NCBI GenBank assembly: GCA_958496175.1
Contig: OY292275.1
Location: 33,123,701 to 33,187,700 of the forward strand
Length of the DNA: 64,000 nucleotides
From: Sisyra terminalis
Lineage: Eukaryota; Arthropoda; Insecta; Neuroptera; Sisyridae
Direction of reading: 5' to 3'
Under the pieces are notes generated by a model. The model was not told the DNA's origin, made no database searches, and was given only the letters and a program-made list of their open reading frames with translations. A program made the translations under genes and the position numbers. Shown here piece after piece: positions 1 to 12,211 of the stretch. The first letter of the stretch is position 1. Each line of letters opens with the position of its first letter.

Positions 1-260
1 ATAACGTGCATAAGCTACGCTTCTATATTTTTATTTTTCAGTTATTTACGTATTACGTAATACCCTCAGCTGCCCTCAGCTTGGCTACGTAGCATTAAAT
101 ATAATTTGTATAAAATTTATAGTAAATAGATTCAAGGTTATATTTTCGCCAACTTATGGTTGGTGATATTCCACTTGTAACCGTATGGAATAACATCGTT
201 TAGAACTAACCCGACTCGAACATATTTCTTGTAAGTTAACTTGAAAAATAAATTATTTAA

Positions 261-2166
261 GGATATTATGGAGGTATGTCAAAATGCTACCAGACAACTA
301 AAAAATTAAGAGAATATTCCTTATTCAATGCTACAATACCTGTGAAAATTTTAAAGCGATTCATTAAGTCGTTAAAAAATTATTGCAATATAAAAAAAAA
401 AACTAGGATTTTACACGTAATCTTATGAAGTTTTAGTATCGAACAGACTTAATTTATTTATATTAGCAAAAAAAATGCTACCAGGCATCCCAAACTTTCA
501 AAATTTTTAGTTTAAACTTTAAGTTACTAATTTTGATACTAAGTTTATTTGAATTCACTATACGGTTAAGAAACAAACTTTAAATAGACCGAAAATGTGG
601 TTTTTATTTGATAAATGAATAAGTGCATAAAAAAGTGCGACAAAACTGCCGTCAGCTGAGACGTACTGTCTTGTATATATTAGGGGTACGGGAAAGTATT
701 GTCGTTTTTTCAATATACAATTATAACACAAAATTTTGTTACAACTTTTGATTTTAAATCAATGATATAATCAGCCTCAATAGTATCAACGTTTTGATAT
801 CTAATGTGCAAATTTTTAATGCCATATTAGTAAAAATCAATTGATTACTAAGGACAATATCAAAAAATTACATTTTGAACATCACTTAAGTTTTCAATTT
901 TTTTATCACTTAGTAAATGTGGTAATGATTGAAATAAATAGAAATCCGATGAAATAACTTTGGACGATTATAGTGGGAACGACAATATCACCTCCTCCTT
1001 AATTAATTAGTTTTTTCTATGGCTTTTCTTCTGCAGAGGGGTCTTGCATTACCGTGTTGCAGCATAGAATTTTATCTGTTAACAGTTTTTGATTTGCATT
1101 TTTTGACAGCTCTTCGACTTTTTGGTATACATTTGACACCATTTCCCCTCTTAATTTTTTATTGGTTAAATATTTTGTCATATTTCGTTGATACTAGTTG
1201 GAAAAATGAAAATTATCGAATTTGAGCTTAAAAAACTCATTTGGCTTTAATTAACTTCTAATGTGCTTAGATAAACATTGAAAATGTTTTTTGTAACAAC
1301 TTTGCGTCGCTATCTTGTGTAACTCGAAAAGCATACAATACCGAATTTATATTCTTTTGGGGTTTTGGTCCTACCATTTCAATAAAGATATCGGAATAAA
1401 AAAATATTTTGTAATTTTTACTAAGTTGATAAACTATTCTAGTCATAAAATGTCTTTAGTACCACTTTGAAATAACTTATAAGCAGATTAATGTCAGTTG
1501 AATGACTACTGGTTTAAGAACGACATTCTTTTCCGGTACACCTAATACTACAAGCTATGTTAGTACATTTGGTTAGATAAAAATGAAACGCTTAATTTAT
1601 CTTTGTCACACTCATGAGTACACAGTGTAAAGCGGAAAAGGATGAAATATGTCGAACCATTTATTTTCTACATGTTGAGCGTATTTTGCATGTTCACTCA
1701 CATCATGTGATAGAGTCATACTAAAGTTGTCAACGCTGCCAACTTATAAATTTGACAGCATTATTACGTTTTCATTATTTTATATAATGTTGAATTATTA
1801 GTTTAGTTTTTATTTTTTAGTTATAATTGTCTTAAAAATATGCTAATTTAATATTTTATTTTTGATTAAATTATATCAAAAAATTCTACATTAATAACTT
1901 ATGAGCATCAAATCAATAATATTTTGATTTGTTAAGTTGAAATCAAGGCATATTCAGTCTCAAAAGCTAGTGAAAATTTTTCTTTTTTTTTTGTTAATTT
2001 TTTCTTAATTTGTTTCAAATTTTTGATGAAATTTCCGATTTTTTTGAACTATGTACGGTTTTTTTTTAAATTTCGCCCTATTTATTCGTATGCTGTACGA
2101 CGTAATTTTATTCACGAATTTCTATTTTTATGTAATTTTGTGTCCGATTGTATCTCCATAACATCC
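261..2166. mobile_element. Inverted-repeat DNA transposon, longer copy (family A)
   Basis: The left end GGATATTATGGAGGTAT is matched by an inverted right end (reverse complement GGATGTTATGGAGATAC). TTAA precedes the left end and TTCA, a possible decayed TTAA, follows the right end. The left 400 bp and the right 620 bp align with the copy at 7104-8060; about 870 bp in the middle (roughly 672-1546) are absent from that copy. No transposase frame is visible, so it is non-autonomous or heavily decayed. TTAA flanks suggest piggyBac-type insertion but the termini are not the usual piggyBac ones; the class is left open. Confidence 0.7.
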
Positions 2167-2624
2167 TTCATATTAAAAAGAAATATGAAAATAGGATATA
2201 TTTCATAAACATCAAGTATCTGAAAAATGAAATAAAAATCATGAGATTCTATCCAGTAGTTTTTGCGTGATACGCAAACATATCGCATGAATCTGGGATG
2301 CGAATTCATTAGTAAAGATACTTTTTAGGTTTATATTACCTACATTTTAAATAATTCTTTATAAACTCATATGTACCTATATATTAGATATTACAAGCGA
2401 CGCTTTATAAATTACATTTAAGTGAGTAAACATTAAAATATTTTGTTAATTTTTTTATCATCATTTCTTGTTCCTGGTGTTGAAAATAGAAGTTGCGTGC
2501 TTTGTTGTAACACCATTTGTATAAGTAAAAAAACTGCGCATTTAAGCATTGTTTTATTAATACGAAAATTATCGATCAGAAATATTTTATGTATCTAGAT
2601 AAATACTAAAATTATTTAAATTTA

Positions 2625-2960
2625 TTGAGTAAAATATTCGTCCGGATAAGAAAAGTATGTGGTGCAGATTCCATCTCGAAAACAGGAATGATCGTTTGGA
2701 AGATTGTCGACGGCTCTTTGGTTAGTTGGGGCGGTGCGGGTCATGGAATGTCTGGCTGCGCTCTCTGGTGGTGCTGCAAGCGCGCGCTCTATCGACCCGT
2801 GTGCACCTCATATGAACCACTACAGTTCCTTCTTCCCGCAACACCCCTCCGAAATGTCCTGGTTTCAATCTTCATCCTTTCAACCAAAACTAACATTATA
2901 CCCAAACTGAGCCCGCGATTCTCTCCACCCTCTACCCCATAATTCCATCCCTAGTCGTGC
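2625..2960. other. G+C-rich island of unknown nature
   Basis: A roughly 300-bp block much richer in G+C than its neighbours. Two overlapping plus-strand frames are open here (105 and 68 codons, without convincing starts), neither with a recognised domain. On the minus strand, positions 2758-2771 read CCACCAGAGAGCGC, one base from a CTCF-type core. It could be an untranslated exon, an insulator-like element or a captured fragment. Confidence 0.35.
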
Positions 2961-3869
2961 ACACACAAATCATTTCGGATTATCTATTGACTCATATGAA
3001 TGTTAAAACGTTCATTTTAAAATCTACAAATTTACATTTTAAATGCTAAAATTTTATCTAAATATCAATTTTATGAATTCGATATTTTTACAATATTATC
3101 TATGACTATAATCAAGTCCAATGTAATGGATCAAATAAACTGCGTTGCATTGTTTCAAATTAAAAATTAAAATAAAAGTAATAAATTCAACTCATTTTAC
3201 GCATGTTATGCTATAAAACATAATTAAATTTACAGATGAATGATGCATTCAATAAGTAGCGACATTAGCTGTACAAATAACATTTTATATTGCAAACGTT
3301 GGATGTAAAAAAATTCGTTTGATATTTTAACTTCCTATGTCATATTGATTTTACTTAAAAAGTATAACATTGTTAAATTTTATAAATTTATAAACAATCT
3401 TATATAGCTGGCTCATACCTTCAATTTCCTCGGTCTATCATATTATTACATTATTATTTATTCTTTGAGGAAAGTTAACATCAAAACGTTTAAAGAAAAA
3501 GTAACTCTTTACTTACAAAACTTTTTTTCTTACCAACGTTCATTGTTTTTTCTTTACCACTTTAATTTTTGAATGAATTAGATAATAGAAACCTTACGTC
3601 ATTTATATAATTTATAAAAGGGTTCCAAAGATTGGAAAAGAAAGGGTTACGGAGATTTTAAATGCTGTGATGTTACAACATTTCAATTAATTCTTAAAAA
3701 AAATTTCATTGGTCCATGAATCAGTCGTCAAAAACTTTTATTATTGTACCAGTACTATTTAGATAGTAATACGGCAAAAATATCTGTAAGAAATATAATT
3801 TTTTAAATACCTACCTTAGTATGGCATCAATTGGTAGGAAAGCGATTTAATAACTAAATGTGACATTCC
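2961..3869. other. A+T-rich stretch without recognised features
   Basis: Both strands are stop-rich. I see no terminal repeats, coding signal or RNA gene here. Confidence 0.5.
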
Positions 3870-4430
3870 AGGCAGGAAAGTATGATGTGCCTACTACTAA
3901 GGCAGCCCAACTAAGCAGAAGTCTGAACCAAGCTTGTAACCCAATCTTGGCGCAGCCTTGGTAAAAGTTTGGAATGATAACAGAGCCAAGTTTCATTAAC
4001 ACAACTGGGCCATACTTAAGCAGGCCATTCACGCTTCGATTTGCAGTCCAACTAGTGGTCCGACTTTCGAAGTTGGATCTAAAGTCGGACTGTGAATGGT
4101 GTTGTTGGAAGTTGGATGTCTAGTGGATCATTTAAGTGGTCTAACTAGTAGTCCGACTAGTTGAACTGTAAGAGTGGCCTGCTTTAATCTTCGTGACTGG
4201 AGAATAGCTGAAGTTGGCCCACAACTCCCTAGTCATTATCCAAGCTTGGCTAACCATTGGCATGGTTAAAGTTAAGTAACCTAACCTTGGGCTAAGCTCA
4301 GTTGGCCAGTAAAGATTGCCAGTTTTCGATCAAGTTTGGTTAATCATTGACATGGTCAAGCTTGTCTAGGTTTGTCTAAGTTAGGGTCCAAGTGTAGGTC
4401 CAAGCATAGCCGCGGCTTTCAATTCTAGCG
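3870..4430. repeat. Repeat island with AAGCTTGG-type submotifs
   Basis: Base composition is near balanced, unlike the flanks. A segment CAAGCTTGGCTAACCATTGG at 4240 recurs about 90 bp later as CAAGTTTGGTTAATCATTGA, and related CAAGCTTG pieces lie further left. It looks like an old tandem or subterminal-repeat element. A separate MITE (4019-4183) sits inside it. Confidence 0.5.
4019..4183. mobile_element. PIF/Harbinger-like MITE
   Basis: 165 bp with termini AGCAGGCCATTC and, inverted, AGCAGGCCACTC, flanked by TTA on both sides (4016-4018, 4184-4186). The 3-bp TWA duplication is typical of PIF/Harbinger. Internal paired motifs (AGTCCAACTAGTGGTCCGAC versus AGTCCGACTAGTTGAACT) form further inverted repeats. 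Confidence 0.6.
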
Positions 4431-4654
4431 GTTCCTGCATGGGACAGAGGAAAAATTTAAAAATTTCACAAATCGTGCGCCGTATTTTATAGATCACTTC
4501 ATATCCGGGAAAGGGTTACAAACAGGTTTACTCATCTTTGTATCATAATTTTATTTTTCAAATATGGGTTCTTGAGATTTATTTGAATGACTACATATAT
4601 TATTTTGATAACCTCTTTCTTTTTAAAATTTACTTCATTAAAATTACCTTTTTC

Positions 4655-4706
4655 CATTAGTTATTTACCGTCGCTTCATAACTACTAAGATCTTCAGCGA
4701 CTCTAG
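4655..4706 (-). repeat. 3' fragment of the tRNA-derived SINE
   Basis: It reads, on the minus strand, like the CTAGAGTCGCTGAAGATC...ATGAAGCGACGGTAAATAAC tail shared by the SINE copies at 21258, 29023 and 40970. The tRNA-like head is missing. Confidence 0.5.
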
Positions 4707-5223
4707 AATCAGATGGAGAATCTAAATATTTGTGAACAGAGAAATACTGAAAAATTGCTTGTTGAACCTTAAGTACTTTTCCCCTAGTAGATTTAATTCA
4801 CGTTACTATCAGTATAATGTTAAACTAAGATTTGAAACTAATCTTACATGTTCTTTTTTACAATTTTTTTTTGCCAATAAATTTTAGATTTTTTAAATAG
4901 ACTATTTTTTAACATCGTTGTCTGTTAAAGCATATTTCCAAACAAATTTTTAGTGGAAACTACGCTGAATCTAAAACTATCGTAAGGTTCGTAGAGTTAA
5001 AATTACAGAGTAGTAGACATCTATTGTCAATAACGAAACCAATGCTGATTTTCATTGATATTCGCAAAATGATGTTTGAATACCATTCGAATATCTTATC
5101 GAACGCATACACATGAGATAGTATTAATTAACACAAGATTAAATTTTGTATCATTATAATTGAAGCTGTATATAAAAAAATACACGCTGATCTGTTTTTA
5201 GTATTGCACCTAAAGAATAGATC
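4707..5223. other. A+T-rich stretch without recognised features
   Basis: No coding frame, RNA gene or terminal repeat was recognised in this interval. Confidence 0.5.
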
Positions 5224-5889
5224 TAATGCACATGATCTTAAAATAATATTGAATGTTTTAAAAATGTTCTAAACTAATATCAAAAATAATAGAGCTATTA
5301 ATTTTATACTTTAATTGATAAAATTCAAGAAATATTTATTCAAAAATTTACGCAAAAGAAGCGTTAAATACAGAATGCCTAAAACGAGCTCCTATTGGTC
5401 AGACATTAAAATGACGTCACGATTCAAAAGTTCAAAATCTTATGGACGTTTTCCTATGATAAATGTACTTAAAAACAAAGGGAAATGTTGTTTAAATCGT
5501 TTAATCATTATGTTAATGGTTTAAACCATTTACAATCAACACAACCTCTATTCGTAAGCAAAAAGAAGTTATTTTTAGGGTATTAAATGTTTTCCATGGT
5601 GCAAAATTGTAAAAAAATGTCAAAAATTGTGTGAATTATTACTGTTTCTATTTGAATCGCTCAATGATTTGTTTATATATCGGTTTCAATACGCGCACTA
5701 ATGCGTACTGTGACGTCAAAGAGGACCCATAAGTACACATCGTTTTCAGACTCTCATTTGCTCATTAAAATTAAAACTCCGTTTTCTGCCAAAATATAAG
5801 TTTTTCATAACTAAAAATTGGTTTTCCTCATATTAATAATATCCTTTATTGATTAAAAAATTTAAAAAAAATGTGTATAAGGTTTATTA
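5224..5889. repeat. Dispersed repeat, family B copy 1
   Basis: Colinear with 19294-19909 over about 620-660 bp, starting TAATGCACATGATCT and including GCCTAAAACGAG, GACCTATG/TGGACG-type variants before TTTTCCTATGA, and TTGTTTAAATCGTTTAA. It contains TGACGTCA-like motifs. No terminal inverted repeat was found, so the class is unknown. A 69-codon open frame inside is not conserved in the second copy. Confidence 0.65.
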
Positions 5890-7099
5890 TAACTTCAAAA
5901 ATTTATAACCAAAAATTCAAAAAGTTATAAACAAAAGGTTGAAGTATATAAATAGTTTTATCCGATTTTTACAGTTCTATATTTTATAAACGTTAAATTT
6001 AAGTTTTGGAAATACGAAATATAACAATTTAACTTAAAAACTTAGTGTCATAAAAATAAAAATAAATCTTTATCTTGAATTAAGGATAATATACCTTTCT
6101 ATTATCAAAGGTTTTTTTTTGATAGAAATCTATTTCTTGACAATTCAATCAAATTTGATTACTTAATGATGGCATAATTGATTTTTATTTATACATTGTT
6201 ACTTAAATATGTGTATTTTTTATCCCCTCAATTATTAATTTTATGTTTAAAATCTGAATGATCTAATATAAAATGTTGTCATCGATTTATCAATTTTCTA
6301 TAATTTATTATACTCTCTAAGATTTTCATGAGTAGTGAAATATTTTTTCAATGATAAGATAAAACTAAAACACGTTCGTTTAACGATGATCGTTTGAACC
6401 GTCATTTATCTGTCGCACATGAGTTGAAATCTCACATCCGGCAATATTATAAGCGTTATAGCATTTGTCTGTCGAAAAGTATGTTTTATTTGTGTGCATA
6501 GTATAATTGACATGGAGGTAATAAAAAGTCCTGCATTATTTTTTTTTAATTTGAACTATTCGTTAGCTTTTATTGCTTATGTATAATATATATATATATA
6601 CTTTTATTAGAAATAGTTTTATTACAATTAGGTACATAAAAAATCAAAGCGCTTATCCATAAGGTTTGTGAAAGAGAAAAATGTTGCTCTAACTTTCCAT
6701 GGTGTTTATATCGAATACGAGTTTCGATTTCATGTTTGACACAATGCTATGTAGCTGTAAGTAGGCACTTGGTATTCCGAACGTTTTGAACCTTTGGATA
6801 TTGCTTCTTGGAAGCGGCTATCTCTCTGTGTTGGTGGTCAGTGTCCATTAAGACTACGCGACATACCTCTACTCCCACAATATCTTAAACAAGCACTTTT
6901 TCATCGATTCTTTTACTGTCTCTTATAATTCATATGTGTACTATGTATGTTATTATGTGTACTGAATGTAATAAAATAATACTAACCACTGGTGTTTACA
7001 TAACACAAAAATACATTAGTAATTATTAAACTCTATTGGTAGAAATACTAGCGATTATCCAAATTTTTAATTAATCTTTTCATCGTTTTAATGTATTTA
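5890..7099. other. A+T-rich stretch between repeats
   Basis: No gene recognised. A short TA run lies near 6585-6600 and a slightly G+C-richer patch near 6720-6890, with no coding signal. Confidence 0.45.
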
Positions 7100-7103
7100 T
7101 TAA

Positions 7104-8060
7104 GGATGTTATGGAGGTATATCAAAATGCTACCAGACAACTAAAAATTTAGGAGAATGTTTCTTATTCAATGTTAAGGCACTGGTGAAAATTTTAAAGC
7201 GACTTACTACGTCGTTAAAAAGTTATTGCAATTTAAAAATACTTTAATTTTACACGTAATCTTATGGAGACTCGGTGATCGAACAAACAAAATTTATTTT
7301 CATTAGCAAAAAGAATGTTACCAGGCATCCCAATCTTTCAAACCATGTAGTTTAAACTTTAGGGAACTAATTTTACATAAATTTATTTGAATAAAAACAA
7401 ATAAACAACAAACCGAAAAAGTGATTTTAATTTGATAAATTTCTAATTAATAAGTGTATAAGAAAACGTGGCTACACTATCGTCAGTTGCGATGTATCAT
7501 CTTGTATATAATACAACTTGTGTTAGTACATTTAGTTAGATAATAATGAAACGCATAATTTAACTTTGTCAAACTCATGAGTACACAGTGTAAAGCGGAA
7601 AAGGATGAAATATGTCAAATAATTTATTTTCTAAATGTTGAGCATGTCGCGCATCCTCACTCACATAATGTGAAAGTAACATATTAAAGTTGCTAACGCT
7701 GCCAACCTATGAATTCGACAGCGTTGTCACATTTTCATTATTTTATATAATGTTGAATTATTAATTTAATTTTTTTTTAGTTATAATTGTCTTAACAACA
7801 TGCTAATTTAATGTTTTACTTTTGATTTAATCATATTAACAAATTTTAAATTCATAACTTAGGAGCATGGAAGCAATAATATTTTCTTATTTTGTTTAAA
7901 ATTTTGGTGAAATTTCCGATTTTCTCTTAAACAATACAGTTTTTTAATTATTTATTCGTCTATAACTATTTATTGCTCTCATGATACGCTGTACGACGTA
8001 ATTATTCACGAATTTCTATTTTTATGTACCTTTGTCTCCGATTGTATCTCCATACAATCC
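7104..8060. mobile_element. Inverted-repeat DNA transposon, shorter copy (family A)
   Basis: TTAA flanks both ends exactly (7100-7103 and 8061-8064). The termini are GGATGTTATGGAGGTAT and, inverted, GGATTGTATGGAGATAC. It is colinear with 261-2166 except for the missing middle. Shared internal pieces include AAATGCTACCAGACAACTAA near the left end and GAGTACACAGTGTAAAGCGG near the centre. No coding potential. Confidence 0.75.
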
Positions 8061-8900
8061 TTAAAACAAGTTGTTTTTTTTTAAATTAAAAACTTGTCTT
8101 CATATATTATATCACGATAGTCAAAAAAATCAAAATAGTTATATGTATCTTTATATAAGTATTTAGGTAATCTTTGAATTCTCTGTTAATTAAAGGAGCT
8201 TAATGTTTTTAAGAGGGATAACAGAGATAACAAAACGGATACTCAATAGGGGTACGGTAGAGTCGTTAGAATGCAGTGGACAAAAAAATGATTTTTTGAG
8301 TTATTTTTGTATACGACGTGTCTTTTTTGTATAAAGGTGGAACGTTTTAGTTATTTTTTTTTTGTTATTAATCGCATGAATACATTTTTTATTTATCCAT
8401 TATACGATTAAAAATCGAAACCGGGACTCCGTTATATAATAATGAGGCTCAACAATTCTTTGTAAGGATCGTTCCTACTTCCGTAGGAAAATTTCACGAC
8501 AATATAAAAAAAAAATTGTAAATCTCCCTGCAGTTTTTTAGGGACATTTGGTTTAAATTATTGACTTAATTAATTAATTACTTGTCTCGATATTTTTGAA
8601 CTACTGGGTTTCATAACTAAGTGATAAGAACGCAATGTTTATCATTTTGCTCTTTGTGCCATTATATTTATGCGCGTCTTTATTGCCGCTATATGGATAT
8701 AAATTAAAAGATTTGTATTTTCTATGAACTTTTATATGATGGTGAAGTGAAATAAATATCAAAGTTGGTCCATACAAATAAATGAGGGGTGCTAAAAATT
8801 CCAATTCAAGTAAAGGTGTAAGCATACGGAGTATTGTTTAATAAGTTTTAAAAATGAGATAAAAGTTTCTAATGTGTTTTTCAATATAACAAAAGTTGTT
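8061..8900. other. Non-coding stretch
   Basis: Stop-rich in all frames; the 74-codon minus-strand frame at 8601-8825 has no recognisable motif and is judged to be chance. Confidence 0.45.
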
Positions 8901-8949
8901 GAGATATATATAGGCCTTAGGGGCTGCCAACAATACAATGATTTTTTCA

Positions 8950-9090
8950 AACATCGATACATCGTTCATGAACGATATTTTAATGTCGATATTGAAACCC
9001 AAAACATCGATGATACATCGTTCTTAAGGAGCGATATTTTATATCGATATTTTATCATGTTCTGATGTTCTGATGTTTCACTTATGAAAA
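8950..9090. repeat. ATCGAT/CGATAT-rich cluster
   Basis: About a dozen CGAT cores occur within 140 bp, many as ATCGATA, ACATCG or CGATATT in alternating orientation. Such clusters occur in the subterminal parts of some DNA transposons and around DREF-type sites. No termini were found that would define an element. Confidence 0.4.
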
Positions 9091-11700
9091 TATCGATGTT
9101 TAGAAGGAAATAATGCACTCTATTCGCTGCAGATTTCGAACTATGCAGTGTAAAAGTAAACGTGTTAGATCTCATAAAGTTGGTTTCAATAAGAACTATT
9201 ATACGTTATTTTTTCGGTTATATGCATTGTTTTTAGTCATATGGCTGCAATAATAACTTAGAATTTATAGTATCTTTAAGAGATAGGCAGTTATTTTTAC
9301 TAAGCAGCATTAAACTAAACACTAAGCACATTAATGGATCGGTATTTGTACTCATGGATACATAGACTATAATATCTCTAAGGTTCCTATATAATAAATA
9401 CAATTTTCAGTTGTGTAGTGTGGGGAGTATCGGGTATGGTCCCGGGTGACACATGTGAAGGTATATTGATAATAATAATTGTATAAAAGATTACGCTTTG
9501 AGAAAAAAACGAAGAGTACATTTTTAAATAATTATAGAATTAATGGTATTTGACTTTTTACCAATTTTCTTTATTAATGATGAAAATAGGTTGCGATAAA
9601 CGTCCGGCTGATCCCGGACGGCGAAAATGCACGCTACGCCCTTGAAAAATGTATCTGTTAAATAAATCTTGTATCCTATATAGTTCATTATTCTCAGGTG
9701 AAAACACCCATGTTTTGTCTATCCTCCAAATAAACTTTTATCTGGAAGATAAATGCCACCATCTAAAATGTAAGAAAACCAGCTTTAAATATTGTAGTCA
9801 ATATAAATAAATATTGTAATTCAAAGTATATAGAGGTGTAAATACAAGCATTTAAAGAAATTTGAACCGAAATTAAAAGACTGTTGATAAATCTTAATAG
9901 GTTGTAATTTGTTTCCCTAAGCTTGAACTCGTCATTATGTGGGCCAATTTTGTGGTTGAATAATCGAACAATTGAGATAACCTTTGAACAGATAATAAAA
10001 AAACTTTATACAGTCTTAACAAAAACTTATAACTTAGCCTATATTTCCTATTTTCTTGCATTTTTTTAACCTAATGGTTTTATGTAATTTGACTTTGTTG
10101 AGTCCTTTAGAGCTACTAAACTATTTTGAGATAAAAATCAATGATGTCTTATATTTTCAATTCAATTTACCATTCAAAATTCAAACATCAACTTAATTGA
10201 TTTCAAACACCAAGAATCAGTAAATATAAATATTTTAAATTATTGTTTTGACATTTTTGTGTAATACCAAACCTTTTTTTCGTATTAATTTTAACTGTTA
10301 AACAACACGACTTATCATACGAATAAATGTTTTTCTGCAAACCCCGTAAACTTTAACATATAATATTTTACTTTTGATAGTTTTGTTTAAAAAAGTTAGA
10401 GAAAACATGAAGGTTTTATATTCCATAAGTCTCATACGAACTCTGCATATTAAAATACAAGGAAAACGTTTCTAAGTAATTCAACTCTTGACCTTAATAT
10501 TCAACTATACCTACCACATAATTAAAATATTCCTTTGGGATAATAATGAACTCTCAACTAATTCAGAATCGTTATTTCTAACCCTTATTTTAATATTAAG
10601 CATAATTTATAATATTTTGGAGTAAAATAATTCTAAGAAAATATATCACATCTGAAATCTAAATATTCTGTAATACTTCCCTAGACATATGTTATTATTA
10701 CAATATGCCTATTTGAAAATAAATTTGTTGTTTTGTGCTCTTATTAATTTTATTTCATTTTATACTTAATGCTAATGATATTAATACCCACGTTGTTAAC
10801 ATCCTTATATAACAGGCTAATAATAAACGATTGAGAGTATTTTCCTAAATGTCCCTTTTCATTTACATTTACATTATACAATCGAGGTCATAACTCAATA
10901 GGTGTTAGTAATTTCCCAAATAACTAAATTAATTTTTTTTACTACGAAATACGTAAAATTATAAACATACATGGTTGTTACATTTTTGTTATTCTGAAAC
11001 TATAAATATATAATTTGGGGTAAAATCTTGAAAATAATTTAAATTTTTAATTGAAAATTATTTTGTTCTTATTTCTGAATGTGTTAGTTTATTCTTTGTC
11101 TTTTTGAGAAAGCTCTTTTCCGGGTATATTATTAAAAATTATTTCTATAAAATAATAACTGGTACTCCCGATTTAGTTGGTTTTATATAGTACTATGGTT
11201 TTGCAATTATGTTTTAAGTAATCAGAGGCAAAGAAAACCTTAACATCAAAAATTAAAAATAATTACATAGATGGAGATAGCCTTGTTCAAAAAAGGACAC
11301 AGATACTTTAAAGGAAAATTACTTTTATGATTCAAAAAGAAATCCATATGGAATTAATTATTGATACAAAATATGGGTTTCTTTATAAAAAAGCCTGCGA
11401 AGTAGTAGAAAATACATGTAGCCTGTATTTTTTTTGGATTTTCTGGATACGCAAAAGAATTTCCAAATGAATTTAGTTTAGTTATCCCTCAAAAAGATAT
11501 CGGTTTATATATTATTATCTAATTTTCTGCATAACGATATGTTACAATCTATTTGCATTTCAATTATTAATTGATAGCTTTTAGTTTTTACCCCCGATTT
11601 CGCTCGCGTTGATGTCCTTACATAAGTGTCAAAGATCATTGAAAAGAAAATAATTTGATAACTGTTTTTTTAGCTGACAGGTATTTTTATCATCATTTCA
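9091..11700. other. Non-coding stretch with small G+C-richer patches
   Basis: Patches near 9420-9470 and 9600-9650 contain CCCGGG and CCGGAC-type sequence of repeat-like character. A patch near 11590-11620 reads like a decayed interspersed repeat (CGATTTCGCTCGCGT). Otherwise nothing recognised. Confidence 0.4.
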
Positions 11701-11716
11701 GAATTCTAAATTAAAC

Positions 11717-11779
11717 ATTTACAAAATTAAATATTTTTTTTTTATTGAATTTAAATTAAAAACATTTAATTTTGTAAAT
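11717..11779. repeat. Perfect 16-bp inverted repeat
   Basis: ATTTACAAAATTAAAT (11717-11732) is matched exactly by its complement at 11764-11779, with a 31-nt A/T-rich loop. Just downstream (11783-11830), GCCTGAGGAAG and GAAACGTAGC resemble the 3' tails of Penelope-like elements. Confidence 0.55.
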
Positions 11780-11990
11780 CAAGAAGCCTGAGGAAGTTAC
11801 GATTAGTAACGAAACGTAGCTAATTGAATAACAAAATATTAAATAAAAAATATAAAAACAAAAAGATCTTAAATAACCTGAATTTTCTTCTTATTTAAGA
11901 AAATATAAAAGCTGAGATCTGATTTTTATCATCTGTTACAAAATATATTCTGCCCTAATTATGTGATCCGATACCTCGTTCTATTACATA

Positions 11991-12211
11991 AAAGGTCCCC
12001 AACCGTTTTGAGTTTTAGATCACATTCTAGGATAAGAACCGAATTCGCAAGCAGTACTTATTTTTATTAATAAATTCATTGATGCGAATTAAAAATTAAG
12101 AAAACTCCAATATTTTTCCAATAGAAATTTATTATAATAACCGAAAGGCGGGGACACATGTAAAATTGTCAGCGGGCACTATAATACCCGGGAATACAGT
12201 TGAGGACCATT
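11991..12211. mobile_element. hAT-like MITE, weakly supported
   Basis: The left end AAGGTCCCCAACCGT and the inverted right end AATGGTCCTCAACTGT match over most of 15 bp, in the style of hAT termini. I could not find a convincing 8-bp target duplication. Confidence 0.35.
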
